Part shown: piece by piece, positions 43,067-51,861 of the stretch
How positions within the stretch are numbered: position 1 is the stretch's first letter
Layout of the letters: every line of letters starts with the position of its first letter
NCBI GenBank assembly: GCA_020744225.1
Contig: JAGMWG010000015.1
Location: 496,001-560,000 of the forward strand
From: Paraphoma chrysanthemicola
Lineage: Eukaryota; Ascomycota; Dothideomycetes; Pleosporales; Phaeosphaeriaceae
DNA length: 64,000 nucleotides
Direction of reading: 5' to 3'
Position numbers and translations under genes: made by a program
Notes under the pieces: model-generated
Seen by the model: the letters and a program-made list of their open reading frames with translations, nothing else
What the model was told of the DNA's origin: nothing
The model's database searches: none

Positions 43067-44583
43067 CTATCGCCACAATCCCAATCCCTCCTTTCTCCTC
43101 ACAGCAACATGCATGAACAAATAGACGCAAACACCGAATCCCAACATGCCCGAAATAACACCAAAGCCCATGAGGTACTTGGGCTTATCGTCCGCAGGGA
43201 AGAGGTACGCGCCATAAATCTGCGCAAGATTACCCATGGCATTGACTAGCGCCAACGCAATGGCCCTGACTTCCGGCTTCATCGATCCAAATGTCGCGCT
43301 GGCGAAAGACAGTGCGACGGCGTTGGAGGCCCAAAGACCGGCGGCCATGAGGACGAGCAGAGCGTAACGCGCTTTGAAGTCGTAGATGGTGCATACGAGG
43401 ATGGAGGTTATGAGCGAGAAGCCGAGCCAGGATGAGATGACGACACCGCGGTGGTTCGAGATCGAATCGGCGTAGTAGGTTGTGATGGCTGTGCACACGA
43501 ATGCGACAGCGTAGATAGGAACAGTCATGTATTGGGCTTGGACGGTCGAAGTGTAGCCGAGACCGTTGACGAGGGTGGGGTAGAAGTATGAGAGAGTGGA
43601 TGAGCCGACGATGACCTAAAGCGAGTTAGTGATAAGGTTGATGTGGTTTTGTGAAGCTGTTGGCTTACCATGTATCCGGCGATGAAGCCGATAGTCCTCC
43701 AGTCCATGATGGCGAGCTTGAACGACAGCAGCTTGCCCATGCGTTCTTCGCCTTCGGAGTAGGTTTGGACACCGCCTTCGCGAAGACGAGCAATGGCGAT
43801 TGCGCGTTCGCGCTCGGTCAGGCGCTTGCTGTTGGCAGGGAAGTCGAGTAGGATGAAAGATGCGCAGATAGCCCAGACGATGGTGGCGATACCTTCGATA
43901 ATGAACAGCCATCTCCAACCACGCAGGCCACCTGTACCCTCCATGCCACCAGTGATAGCGCCAGCCAAGAGACCTCCGAAAGCTCCAGACAGAATAGCGG
44001 CAGACATGTAGATGCCGAAACGCTTGGACTGTTCCTCTTTCTTGTACCATGAACTGATGATGAGAAGGATACCGGGTGCAAAACCGGCCTCGAACACACC
44101 AACCAGGATACGGAGAACGACGAGGTGCTTGAAGTCCTGAATTACAGCCATGACGCAGGTGAGCCCGCCCCAGATGACCATGATGATTGGGAGATAGATG
44201 GAAGGCTTGAAGCGGACGAGAAGCATATTGGAAGGCGGCTCGAAGACAACATATGTAACGAAGAACACAACCAATGCGATCGAGTATTGGTTGGATGTGA
44301 GTTGGAGATCGGTAGCCATGCCAGCGATCCTGGCATTACCAATGCTGGGTTCATGTTAGAGAAGATACACATGGCTTTGCGACAATACATACTTGGTGCG
44401 GTCCATGTACGACAACAAGTACATCAGCCATATTGTTGGGAGCAAGAAGAGATCAATCTTTCGAACAAGCTTCTTCTCCTCTTCGGGCGTCCATGTGAGC
44501 TCCCCATCGGTCACTTCAATCTGCTTGCTGTTCTCCATCTCCTTGAGGTCTGCGGCCTCCAAGGACTGTGGCGTGGATGACAT
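43067..44583 (-). CDS. MFS anion:cation symporter family transporter (allantoate/nicotinate permease-like)
   Basis: Three exons: 44583-44393, 44344-43669 and 43615-43067. Introns are 48 and 53 nt (GTATGT...CCCAG; GTAAGC...TTTAG), giving 471 aa. Splicing restores MDRTNIGNARIAGM, the hallmark TM1 loop of the Dal5/Tna1 family. Further on are EPPSNMLLVRFKPS, VFEAGFAPGILLIISSWYKK and WRWLFIIEG. Members import carboxylates, vitamins or sugar acids by H+ symport at the plasma membrane. It is divergent from the SDR at 45286 and has a TATATAAG box (44734-44727) about 145 bp before its ATG. The neighbouring SDR, regulator and aldolase suggest a sugar- or sugar-acid-related substrate. Confidence 0.9.
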
Positions 44584-45285
44584 TCTTCTAGAAGGGGCAA
44601 GGAACAGGAGAAGCTCTTAGCGATCCAATCGGAGACTGTACTGCGTTCGAGAAAATGTCGTGCAGCTCGGCGTGAAACACAAGACCGAAGTGCTGGGATG
44701 CAGATAAGTGATGAGCTACCCCAGACCTTATATATTGAGGGTTCGTAGAATAGTCATGTTTTCGTGAATATTGTTTCAACCGAGTAATGGCGCCCCAGAT
44801 TCCTCGGCCCTTCTACTTTCGTCTACCCCAGGCCCCAGATTCGACCAGGTTGATTGCCGACGTTACCGATTTTGGACCACTATGCGGGTTTCCTTGGCAC
44901 TCGACCCGCGTCCCGAGCGAATGGGATCGTTGGCTCAACGATGGACGGAGAAGGGAGCTAGAAGGTCATCCGATGACGCGCTCGTAGCGAGCGTGTGCCA
45001 CTAAGCGAAGGGCTTGGTCGTGTCGGTGCACCAGCTCGCCTCGAGCCGGTTCTGGCTCCGTCAATCGCCCTGCATCCACACCAACCCCGCCAAACCACGC
45101 AGTGTTCGCCGCCGACGAGGGGAGAAACTCTCGGGAATGGCCGAGGAGGTTTTATTGCCACAAGTGTCGCGGGGTCGGAGGTTGCTTTGTACTTAAGTGT
45201 TCAAGCTCCGGGCATTCTGGTCCTGCACATTTCACATCGCAAAACCTTCCTTCGTCAGACTTGCTCACTTCATTACACTATCATA
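44584..45285. promoter_or_regulatory. Divergent transporter/SDR promoter with palindrome at 44979-44993
   Basis: This 702-bp region separates the MFS transporter and the SDR. CGCTCGTAGCGAGCG at 44979-44993 has 6-bp arms around TAG. Its core, CTCGTAGCGAG, nearly equals the core CTCGTAACGAG of the longer palindrome upstream of the aldolase. A minus-strand TATATAAG at 44727-44734 serves the transporter. A shared regulator site is an inference. Confidence 0.45.
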
Positions 45286-46191
45286 ATGTCTCCTTCTGCG
45301 ATTATCCCCGATGTTGCGCAGGCACCTGCTGCACCTCCTAGACATGAAAACGGCAACGGTACCCAGGTCCAACAGTCCGTGCCGAACCCAGTGTACTTGT
45401 CCACGGAGCCCAAGGAGGACTTCGACTGGAAGATAAGCCTAAAGGGCAAGGTCGTTGCCATCACAGGCGCAAACCGTGGAATTGGACTTGGCCTCGCGAC
45501 TGTCTGCCTTGCGAACGAGGCGAAAGAAGTTTACTCTCTCGACCTCTTCGAGCCCGGCGAGGAGTTCCAGGCTCTATCAAAAGCGAACCCGAAGCGTCTG
45601 CGATACCTTCACTGCGATGTCACCTCTGAGGAGAGCGTCATCAAGGTTATCGATGAGATCGTCGCGCAATCGGGCCGTATCGACGGCATGATTGCCAACG
45701 CAGGCATGACCAAGCATCAGCCCGCATTGAAATTCGACCGACCTCAGCTCGAGCAGCTCTTCAATCTGAACGTTTTCGGCGCATACTTTTGCGCAACGGC
45801 TGCCGCGAAAAAGTTTATTGAGCTCGGTATCAAGGGTTCAATCGTCTTCACCGCCTCCATGACTTCGTACCGGCCGAACCGCGCAGCCCCGTCCGCGCCT
45901 TATGGAGGCACTAAGGGTGCGGTCCGCAATATGGCGCACACTTTGGCCATGGAGTGGGCCCAGCACGGCATCCGAGTAAACTCGATTTCACCCGGTTTCG
46001 TTCGCACTCAAATGACCTACTTCGTCGACCAAGCACCGGACTGGAATTTGAAGATGCAGTACTATGGTGGCATGCCGCGCCTAGCGGATCCCAGGGAGCT
46101 GGGTGGAGCATACGTGTACCTGCTGTCGGACTCTGCCAGCTACACAACGGGTATCGACATCCCGGTGGCTGGTATCGTTGGTGCATGGTAG
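45286..46191 (+). CDS. Short-chain dehydrogenase/reductase, sorbose-reductase/polyol-dehydrogenase type
   Basis: An intronless 301-aa protein from ATG 45286 to TAG 46189-46191. The N-terminal 45 residues are low complexity. The Rossmann loop TGANRGIG is at 60-67. The catalytic set is Asn162 (LNVFG), Ser191 (FTASMTS), Tyr206 and Lys210 (YGGTK). The C-terminal YTTGIDIPVAGIVGAW resembles fungal mannitol, arabinitol and sorbose reductase proteins. It would interconvert a ketose and a polyol with NAD(P)H. Its divergent transporter, the downstream regulator and the class II aldolase make a sugar or polyol route plausible, but the substrate is not fixed by sequence. Confidence 0.88.
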   Translation: MSPSAIIPDVAQAPAAPPRHENGNGTQVQQSVPNPVYLSTEPKEDFDWKISLKGKVVAITGANRGIGLGLATVCLANEAKEVYSLDLFEPGEEFQALSKANPKRLRYLHCDVTSEESVIKVIDEIVAQSGRIDGMIANAGMTKHQPALKFDRPQLEQLFNLNVFGAYFCATAAAKKFIELGIKGSIVFTASMTSYRPNRAAPSAPYGGTKGAVRNMAHTLAMEWAQHGIRVNSISPGFVRTQMTYFVDQAPDWNLKMQYYGGMPRLADPRELGGAYVYLLSDSASYTTGIDIPVAGIVGAW

Positions 46192-46826
46192 TCGCTGAAT
46201 TGCTTTTGATCGCATTGCTGCATTGGGAGGAGTTTAGGGCGGCTTGTTGCCATCAGTCTCATAGAATGAATATTATGATATCCTTATATGAATCTACGAG
46301 CCATAGTAAATGTGATGGTGTTACTTGTATCGGGATATTGTGCTGCGCTGTTCCATTGTGGCTTGTTGTTGGAGGACAAGTCAGGGTCTATGGGTTGTCG
46401 CAACTGTTCCACATAGTAGTAGCACGAACACCGTTACGTGTATGAAGACAGCATGAGGGTTTTCGGAGGCGCAGGAAGAATTCTACTAGGACCGCCATCA
46501 TGGTATGCACATCTGACCTCCGGAATCCTCCGTCTGATTACTTACCAACATCGCGATAGGGTCCCAATGCGGCCCGCCTGAGGCTTAAAATCATCAACAA
46601 GGTTTGCGCCAGGATGGAAAGAACGACGAGGCGCCAATACGGTGTCACATCACGTGGCTGGAAGGCTGGAGGCTGCAAATAGAAGCGCCGCCAAACTGCC
46701 GGGGATTTCAAGGCCCTGAAATGCGAGTCTGCACCCCACATCCTCGCACCTCAGCAACTCAACGACCCCGAAGCGAACGTCCATCCCCGAAGCGAAGTCC
46801 CGCAGCATGCTAAATCGCCATTGGCG
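46192..46826. other. Intergenic region
   Basis: About 635 bases between the SDR and the regulator gene. The CTCGTARCGAG core is absent. No other feature was seen. Confidence 0.5.
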
Positions 46827-48789
46827 ATGCCCGTAACGACAACAGGCGTTCCCAAGCCCCGGAAACCGCGTCCATCACGTGCGCGAGGGCTGCGGACGAC
46901 TACAGGATGGTAAGCACCGACGATTCCACCCACTGCATGTGTAGCGCATTGCCCCAAATGACTGGGAACGGGCATGCCTGTGATGTCTTTCCAAATGGTC
47001 CGCGGAGTGTGCTTCCAGACTGACCAATCCAGTCTCACGTGTCGGAAGCGACGCGTGAAGTGCGATGAGACGCGTCCTCGCTGTGTGACTTGCGCAAAGT
47101 CCGACAGAGAATGCCTGTATGCATCGAGCAGCGACTTCAGATCGCCCCCAAAACCGGATGGCTCTGATACTGCATCCAAGTCTGGCTCAGTCGCAGCGAC
47201 GGAGACTACACCAACCACGTCAGTCGTATCGCCAGCAGCAACGCGAAAGTCGTTTGCGAGCGATCTTGATCCGCAGCTATTCACCAACTCGCCTGAGTTG
47301 ATGTTTGATTCGCCCCTGACGAACGTTAACTCAGTCCCTTCACCCAACTCCGCGCCCTTGGAGTGGTACGATTTGCTTGCCGAGGATGCCATCAATAATA
47401 TCGACAAATACAATCTGAATCTCGACCTTGATCGAGCGACTCTGTCCAGGCGGCAAAGTCCGGCTCCAGAGGCTGCAACAATCGATCCCCAAATCCAATC
47501 GCTAGAGCTAAACGAACCACCTGCTCCCCAGCAGTATGAGCAATGGAACTCACCCGATATCATCCCTTTGACAGACGATGAGCTGCATCTCTTGCATCAC
47601 TATGTCAGCGTCATTGGCCCCATATTAGACTTGAGTGATCCTTCCAAACAATTTACAACGACTGTGCCGCGGCTTGCAGTGCACAATGCTGGCGTGCTGA
47701 AGTCCCTCCTTGCAGTATCTGCAAGACATCAAGCGCTACTTGTAGAGCCCCAACAATCGCCGCAGAACATGTTTGCCCAGACTCCAGGAGGGGGCATTGC
47801 CGATACTGCCAGTATGACGAATCCTCTACTCCAGATTGCCACGCAGTATTACTACGAGTGTCTGCACTACCTCTCGCAGAATCTGCTGTATCCCGCATAC
47901 TCAAAGTCTAGAGAGATTATCGCTACGGCGCTGCTCATAAGCACTTATGAGATGTTTGATGCCGAAGGAAAATACAGCAACGGTGCGTGGGAGAGACACC
48001 TGCGAGGGATCTTCTGGATACAGAGATCGCAAAACAACAATGGCGAATGCAAAGATGCGTTGAGGCGAGCTGCATGGTGGCAATGGATACGCCAGGATAT
48101 ATGGGTGGCCTTTCGCGAGGGGCGCCGGGTCTTGACCATATGGCGGCCGACCCGTCGCCTGATGGACCTGAATCCGGATGAGCTTTGTCTGCGTATCGTT
48201 TACATCTGTGGAAGATGTGTCGACTTCGCAGCTAACGAGAAGAAGTACGACATCAACACCCGTATCGAACAGGGCGGAAAACTGTTGCAAGCGCTGGAAG
48301 ACTGGCATCGTGCGCTACCAGCGTCCTTCCATCCTATTTACAAGATGGCTTCAACGGATCATGGAAGTCTATTCGCGCCCATATGGATTCACCCACCCTC
48401 ATATGCGGCCGCTATTCAAATGTTCCACTTTGCGAGAATCATTGTCTTGATTAATCAGCCATCCATGGGAGGAATGGAAGATTTCCGCATCCGGCAACGA
48501 TTTCTTGACGATAGCGTGGATACGATATGTGGCATCGCAATGATGCAACAGGGCAAGGATCTTCCAAGCGCATTTGCAAATTATCAGGCCCTATACGCCG
48601 GTATGTTTCTGCTTAGATTAAAATTGCGGTCGAGCTTCGCACTAACAAACGGTAGCTGGTCTTTGCGTTCAAAATCCAGTCAAGCAGACTGCGATTTTAC
48701 ATCTGCTAGAAAAGACTCTTGATATCACCAGGTACCCACCAAAGACACTACTCACAGATCTGACAAATTACTGGAGGAGTGAATCATGA
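46827..48789 (+). CDS. Zn2Cys6 transcription factor of the sugar/polyol region
   Basis: Three exons: 46827-46909, 47033-48600 and 48656-48789. Introns are 123 nt (GTAAGC...ATCCAG) and 55 nt (GTATGT...GGTAG), giving 594 aa. Intron 1 falls inside the first Cys codon of the zinc cluster. Splicing yields GCLTCRKRRVKCDETRPRC with Cys28, 31, 38, 45, 48 and 55. The long acidic and Ser-rich linker is followed by a fungal-specific regulatory region (LLISTYEMFDAEG, WWQWIRQDIWVAFREGRR). The C-terminus is LTNYWRSES. Its position between an SDR and an aldolase suggests that it is the local pathway regulator, an inference from context. Confidence 0.9.
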
Positions 48790-49528
48790 GTAAGGAACTG
48801 TCCCGTAGAGTTGCGCCAGCCTTATTTCGTCGTTCTATCCGGCCCAAGGACGTGTCTTGCTTTCTTTCATGCAGGAGGAAAAAGCTTGACTCGCATCGAA
48901 AGGACCATATGCGAGTAGAGCTTCACGGCCGAGCACATGGCGAGCTCCCAACAACCCGGATCGAGCGGTCGGGAAGGCCTGATGGACATGTTGCGAGAAC
49001 CGACCTTTGGGTTCGCATCGTGCCACGCGAAGACACGATTCAGGCATTTGAATAATGTCAAGAAAATGCGCCCCAGCTTATTCGTGTCGTTCAATGCCGG
49101 TCTAGGGTATGGGGAAGAAGCGGGGTACGAAGTAGTCTCCGACGCTTATGTTGATGGCGCCCGTCGATCGTTCTGTTGAGTTGGGGGAAGTGTGCCTCGT
49201 AACGAGGCACATGCCCCGGGAAATATGTGCTCCACTTAAACAACAAGATGCGGGAGGCATGTGCGGGGTCCTATCCACCACTTGCGACCCAGCAAACGCT
49301 CGATGCGGCGCCCAATCACCTTGCGAGAAGTCCGCGGCAACTCCGCGCCTGGTAAGCCGCAAGCGAACTTGGAGGCGAGTGTAGTTCCGCGTCACAATCC
49401 CAACGACGCGTTTCTGAACGCGTGAAATAGTGGAGTGCTGCGAGGGGTGTTCAGGTAGACAATTCACATCGGTCTCCTGGTCATTTCCATCATACCTCCA
49501 ACAACATCGCTACAGTATCAATATAGCC
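48790..49528. other. Intergenic region upstream of the aldolase
   Basis: About 740 bases. It contains the palindrome at 49191-49211 and a pair of ACGCG repeats near 49407-49422. No gene is supported. Confidence 0.5.
49191..49211. promoter_or_regulatory. 21-bp palindrome, candidate operator of the aldolase gene
   Basis: TGTGCCTCGT and its exact reverse complement ACGAGGCACA flank a single A. Perfect 10-bp arms are unlikely by chance. It lies about 318 bp before the aldolase ATG. The core CTCGTAACGAG matches the palindrome core in the transporter/SDR promoter at 44981-44991 at 10 of 11 positions. A dimeric regulator is a natural reading. Confidence 0.5.
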
Positions 49529-50512
49529 ATGGCAATCACCAAAGACAACAGAACCTTGCAGATTTTAAACGCCGCAGCTGCTGGGAAACATGGTGTACTT
49601 TCTGCCATTGCGTATGCATGTGTATCCTCGCAGATGCTATCCTTCTAACACAGATCAGCTACAACATCGAGCAGCTTGAGGCATTAGTCCGAGCCGCAGA
49701 AGCGAAGCGGTCGCCTCTCATCATCCAGCTATTCCCTTCGACACTGAAACAATTGCCTCTCCTTGCGCACACCGCAGCGCATGCAGTCAAGACAGCAAGC
49801 GTGCCGCTATGCCTACACATCGACCACGCGCAAAATGTCGAGCACATTCGAGAAATAATCGCAACTCTGCCAGTCGACTCCGTCATGGTAGATATGTCGC
49901 ACTATGACGAAGCCGAGAATCTGGAGAAGACGAGGATCTTGACGAAAGAATGCCATGAGCGCGGTATCGCAGTAGAGGCGGAGAGCGGGAGGATAGAAGG
50001 TGGCGAGGATGGTATTGCAGATACTGGAGATCTGGAAGGTATGCGTTCACCGCCCTTCCGAAAAGAATCGCATAATGCTAATACTGGGCATAGCACTATT
50101 CACATCCCCCGAAGACGTCGACAACTTCATCGCCGCCGGTGTTGACATCCTCGCACCCTCCATTGGCAACGTACATGGCGACTACGGTCCCACCGGTCCC
50201 AAGGAAGGCCAATTGCACTATGACCGCCTCGAGGCCATTGACAAGCAGATCAACAATCGCGTCCTCGTCGCGCTACACGGAACTAATGACTTCCCTCCTG
50301 AAGTCATGCAAAGGTGCATACGATCTGGCGCCATCAAGCTGAATGTCAACAAACTGTTATTGGAGGTTGGTAATGAGGTGTTGAGGAAGAATGCGGCGTC
50401 TTGGTCGATACCGAAATTGATTGATGAGCAGATGAGGGTAATTCAGGCTGAGACAGAGAGGTGGATGGATATCTGTGGGAGTAGTGGGAAAGCGCCAGAG
50501 AAGGCGCCGTAA
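49529..50512 (+). CDS. Class II ketose-bisphosphate aldolase (fructose/tagatose type)
   Basis: Three exons: 49529-49611, 49659-50038 and 50094-50512. Introns are 47 and 55 nt, giving 293 aa. Splicing produces SAIAYNIEQLEALVRAAE and DTGDLEALFTSPEDVDNF. The zinc and substrate motifs of class II aldolases are seen: LHIDHAQ (metal His), VDMSHYDEAENLEKT, IGNVHGDYGPTGP (metal His) and LHGTNDFP, where most members have HGGSG. Length fits the KbaY/GatY/Fba group. The reaction is reversible cleavage of a ketose bisphosphate into dihydroxyacetone phosphate and an aldehyde. The altered HGTND loop suggests a substrate other than fructose bisphosphate. Confidence 0.88.
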
Positions 50513-50939
50513 GCTGGACCGTGCGTATAATGCCAGATTTCTGCACGTATCGTTGTTGTCGTAGTATTTCGTCGGATTCCGCAACCAATTGCTGCAGTCA
50601 TTTCTGTCCGATCAAACTCAACGGCTGCGAGTTTTGTTGAGATCCGAATGAGCGTGTTTGGGTGTGAATATTCTAGAACGCTTTCATACTTTTCATTTGT
50701 CCCAAGTAAAAACCTGAACAATCGTGGGTGAGTGTGCGAACAGCATGCGAATTGTGTGCCAACTGAAAGAGAAAGCAATCAACGGATCGGGCACGAATTC
50801 TTGCAAGGCCTGGTATCCTAAGTGCTTTCAAACACATGAAGCGCAGTGGCACACCACACAAACATTCCAATGATCATTCGGGGGCCAGAGGCAAAGAAAA
50901 ATCATAAAGGAGGCCCCCATGAAAGCAAAAAGAACATCC
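50513..50939. other. Intergenic region between the aldolase and the tRNA
   Basis: About 430 bases. Short minus frames antisense to the end of the aldolase are shadows. Nothing else was recognised. Confidence 0.5.
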
Positions 50940-50952
50940 AAAACGATAAAAA
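50940..50952 (-). terminator. RNA polymerase III T-run terminator
   Basis: On the minus strand, TTTTT (50952-50948) begins 11 nt after the tRNA 3' end and is followed by TTTT at 50943-50940. This is the usual Pol III stop signal and argues that the tRNA gene is still a Pol III unit or derives from one. Confidence 0.7.
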
Positions 50953-50980
50953 TACAAACTTTAGGTCTTGCCCGGAATCG

Positions 50981-51033
50981 CTATTGCGATGTTAGTGTCA
51001 TGTTTGACGGGCAAATTGTTTGAATAGACTTAC
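50981..51033 (-). other. 53-nt spliceosomal-type intron inside the tRNA T-loop/B box
   Basis: The insertion starts GTAAGT, carries ACACTAAC 13-20 nt before its end and finishes ATAG. This is the same architecture and length as mRNA introns in this window. Removing exactly GT...AG restores GGTTCGATTCC, a perfect B box, and the seven-base T-loop. The junction is between tRNA positions 55 and 56. An ectopic tRNA-type intron is less likely because no bulge-helix-bulge of standard form can be drawn, although CTATT and AATAG inside it can pair. Confidence 0.75.
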
Positions 51034-51050
51034 AACCGGGGTTGCCGGAA

Positions 51051-51065
51051 TATTTGATTCTGAAG
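51051..51065 (-). other. Canonical 15-nt tRNA intron after position 37
   Basis: This segment follows A37 of the anticodon loop, the standard eukaryotic tRNA intron site. It contains TCAGAA, the exact complement of the loop TTCTGA, as expected for the anticodon-intron pairing recognised by the tRNA splicing endonuclease. Confidence 0.85.
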
Positions 51066-51102
51066 TCAGAATCCGGAGTGATAACCGCTACACTACAAAA
51101 CC

Positions 51103-51397
51103 GGTGATTTTATGCTGCTCAGAAAATACACTTTCAATATGCTAATCGAAAACCCAGAAAGTGCTGACTAGCCGCGGAGCAAAATTTCTCACGAGGGCTA
51201 GTGAGTCAAAGGTACGATGGGCGGGGCGGTGAGGGGTAAAAATTTGCTGGCTGCGGGTTTGGCCGCGATCGGCAGAGATGTGATTTTGAACTATTGAGAA
51301 GACAAAGAGCGGCATGTTCGACCCAAGACAGGTACAAAATACTTTCGAACATCACAATCTCAAATTGGAGACACAAGAACCTTGTTGAAATGTTCTC
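51103..51397. other. Region upstream of the tRNA gene
   Basis: About 295 bases between the tRNA start and a possible coding segment. No feature was seen. Confidence 0.4.
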
Positions 51398-51682
51398 CTA
51401 GGCCTCATGGTCAATTTGGCGTCTATCAGCCATTGCAACAATTCGTTCACGCCACTCACTAGGTCTTGTCTCTCTGTATCCGGATTCAGAGTCCTCTTTA
51501 GCTACAGCTAATATATAATTTCGTAATGTGACCGCAGAAACGTATCCTGCCGACGTTGAGATCATGCCACAATTGTGCTGCTGTTGCGCGACATTCCCTA
51601 CTACCACGAGGACAGAAGTGCCAGGAAATAGCGAGATCCTATTCAATCGCAGATCCTCAATCCCATATGGTTGCGAACAGCT
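51398..51682 (-). CDS. Possible terminal exon of an unrecognised gene
   Basis: A frame of about 94 codons that could begin at a splice acceptor (CCTAG at 51683). It reads GIEDLRLNRISLFPGTSVLV and later SEWRERIVAMADRR, with a protein-like composition. No upstream exon or ATG could be joined. It may be a remnant. No family is recognised. Confidence 0.25.
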   Translation of the reverse strand, partial: SCSQPYGIEDLRLNRISLFPGTSVLVVVGNVAQQQHNCGMISTSAGYVSAVTLRNYILAVAKEDSESGYRETRPSEWRERIVAMADRRQIDHEA

Positions 51683-51861
51683 CTAGGAGCTGCTAGGTAT
51701 GAACAAAGAGAAATATGCAGTGTGACAGGAAGTATGTCTCGCAACATACCTGCTCGCCTTTTCATTGAAGGAAGGTGCCATCGTGTCACTGCAACGAAGA
51801 AACCTGGAGCTTTCGCACTTTGCTAGTAATCAGATTAATTCATGTTTACATCCACAATCGG

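Larger units (their letters stand above)
50963..51102 (-). tRNA. tRNA-Gln(CUG) interrupted by two introns
   Basis: Read on the minus strand, acceptor stem GGTTTTG (51102-51096) pairs with CAAGACC (50970-50964), with T73 at 50963. The D arm spans 51093-51078 and contains a good A box (TAGTGTAGCGG). The anticodon stem CCGGA/TCCGG encloses TTCTGA...T, anticodon CTG. The variable loop is CAAC. The T-stem is CCCGG/CCGGG. After removing 51051-51065 and 50981-51033 the mature RNA is 72 nt with T-loop TTCGATT. It matches the yeast tRNA-Gln pattern, including the variable loop CAAC and U73. The first removed segment is a standard tRNA intron. The second, in the T-loop, looks spliceosomal. Confidence 0.9.

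Noticed and set aside
50981..51033. Reading the T-loop insertion as an ectopic tRNA-type intron cut by the tRNA endonuclease
   Set aside because: CTATT and AATAG inside it can pair, but no helix with two 3-nt bulges can be placed at the exon borders. The GTAAGT, CTAAC and TAG signals at the exact borders fit the spliceosome far better. Kept as an alternative only.
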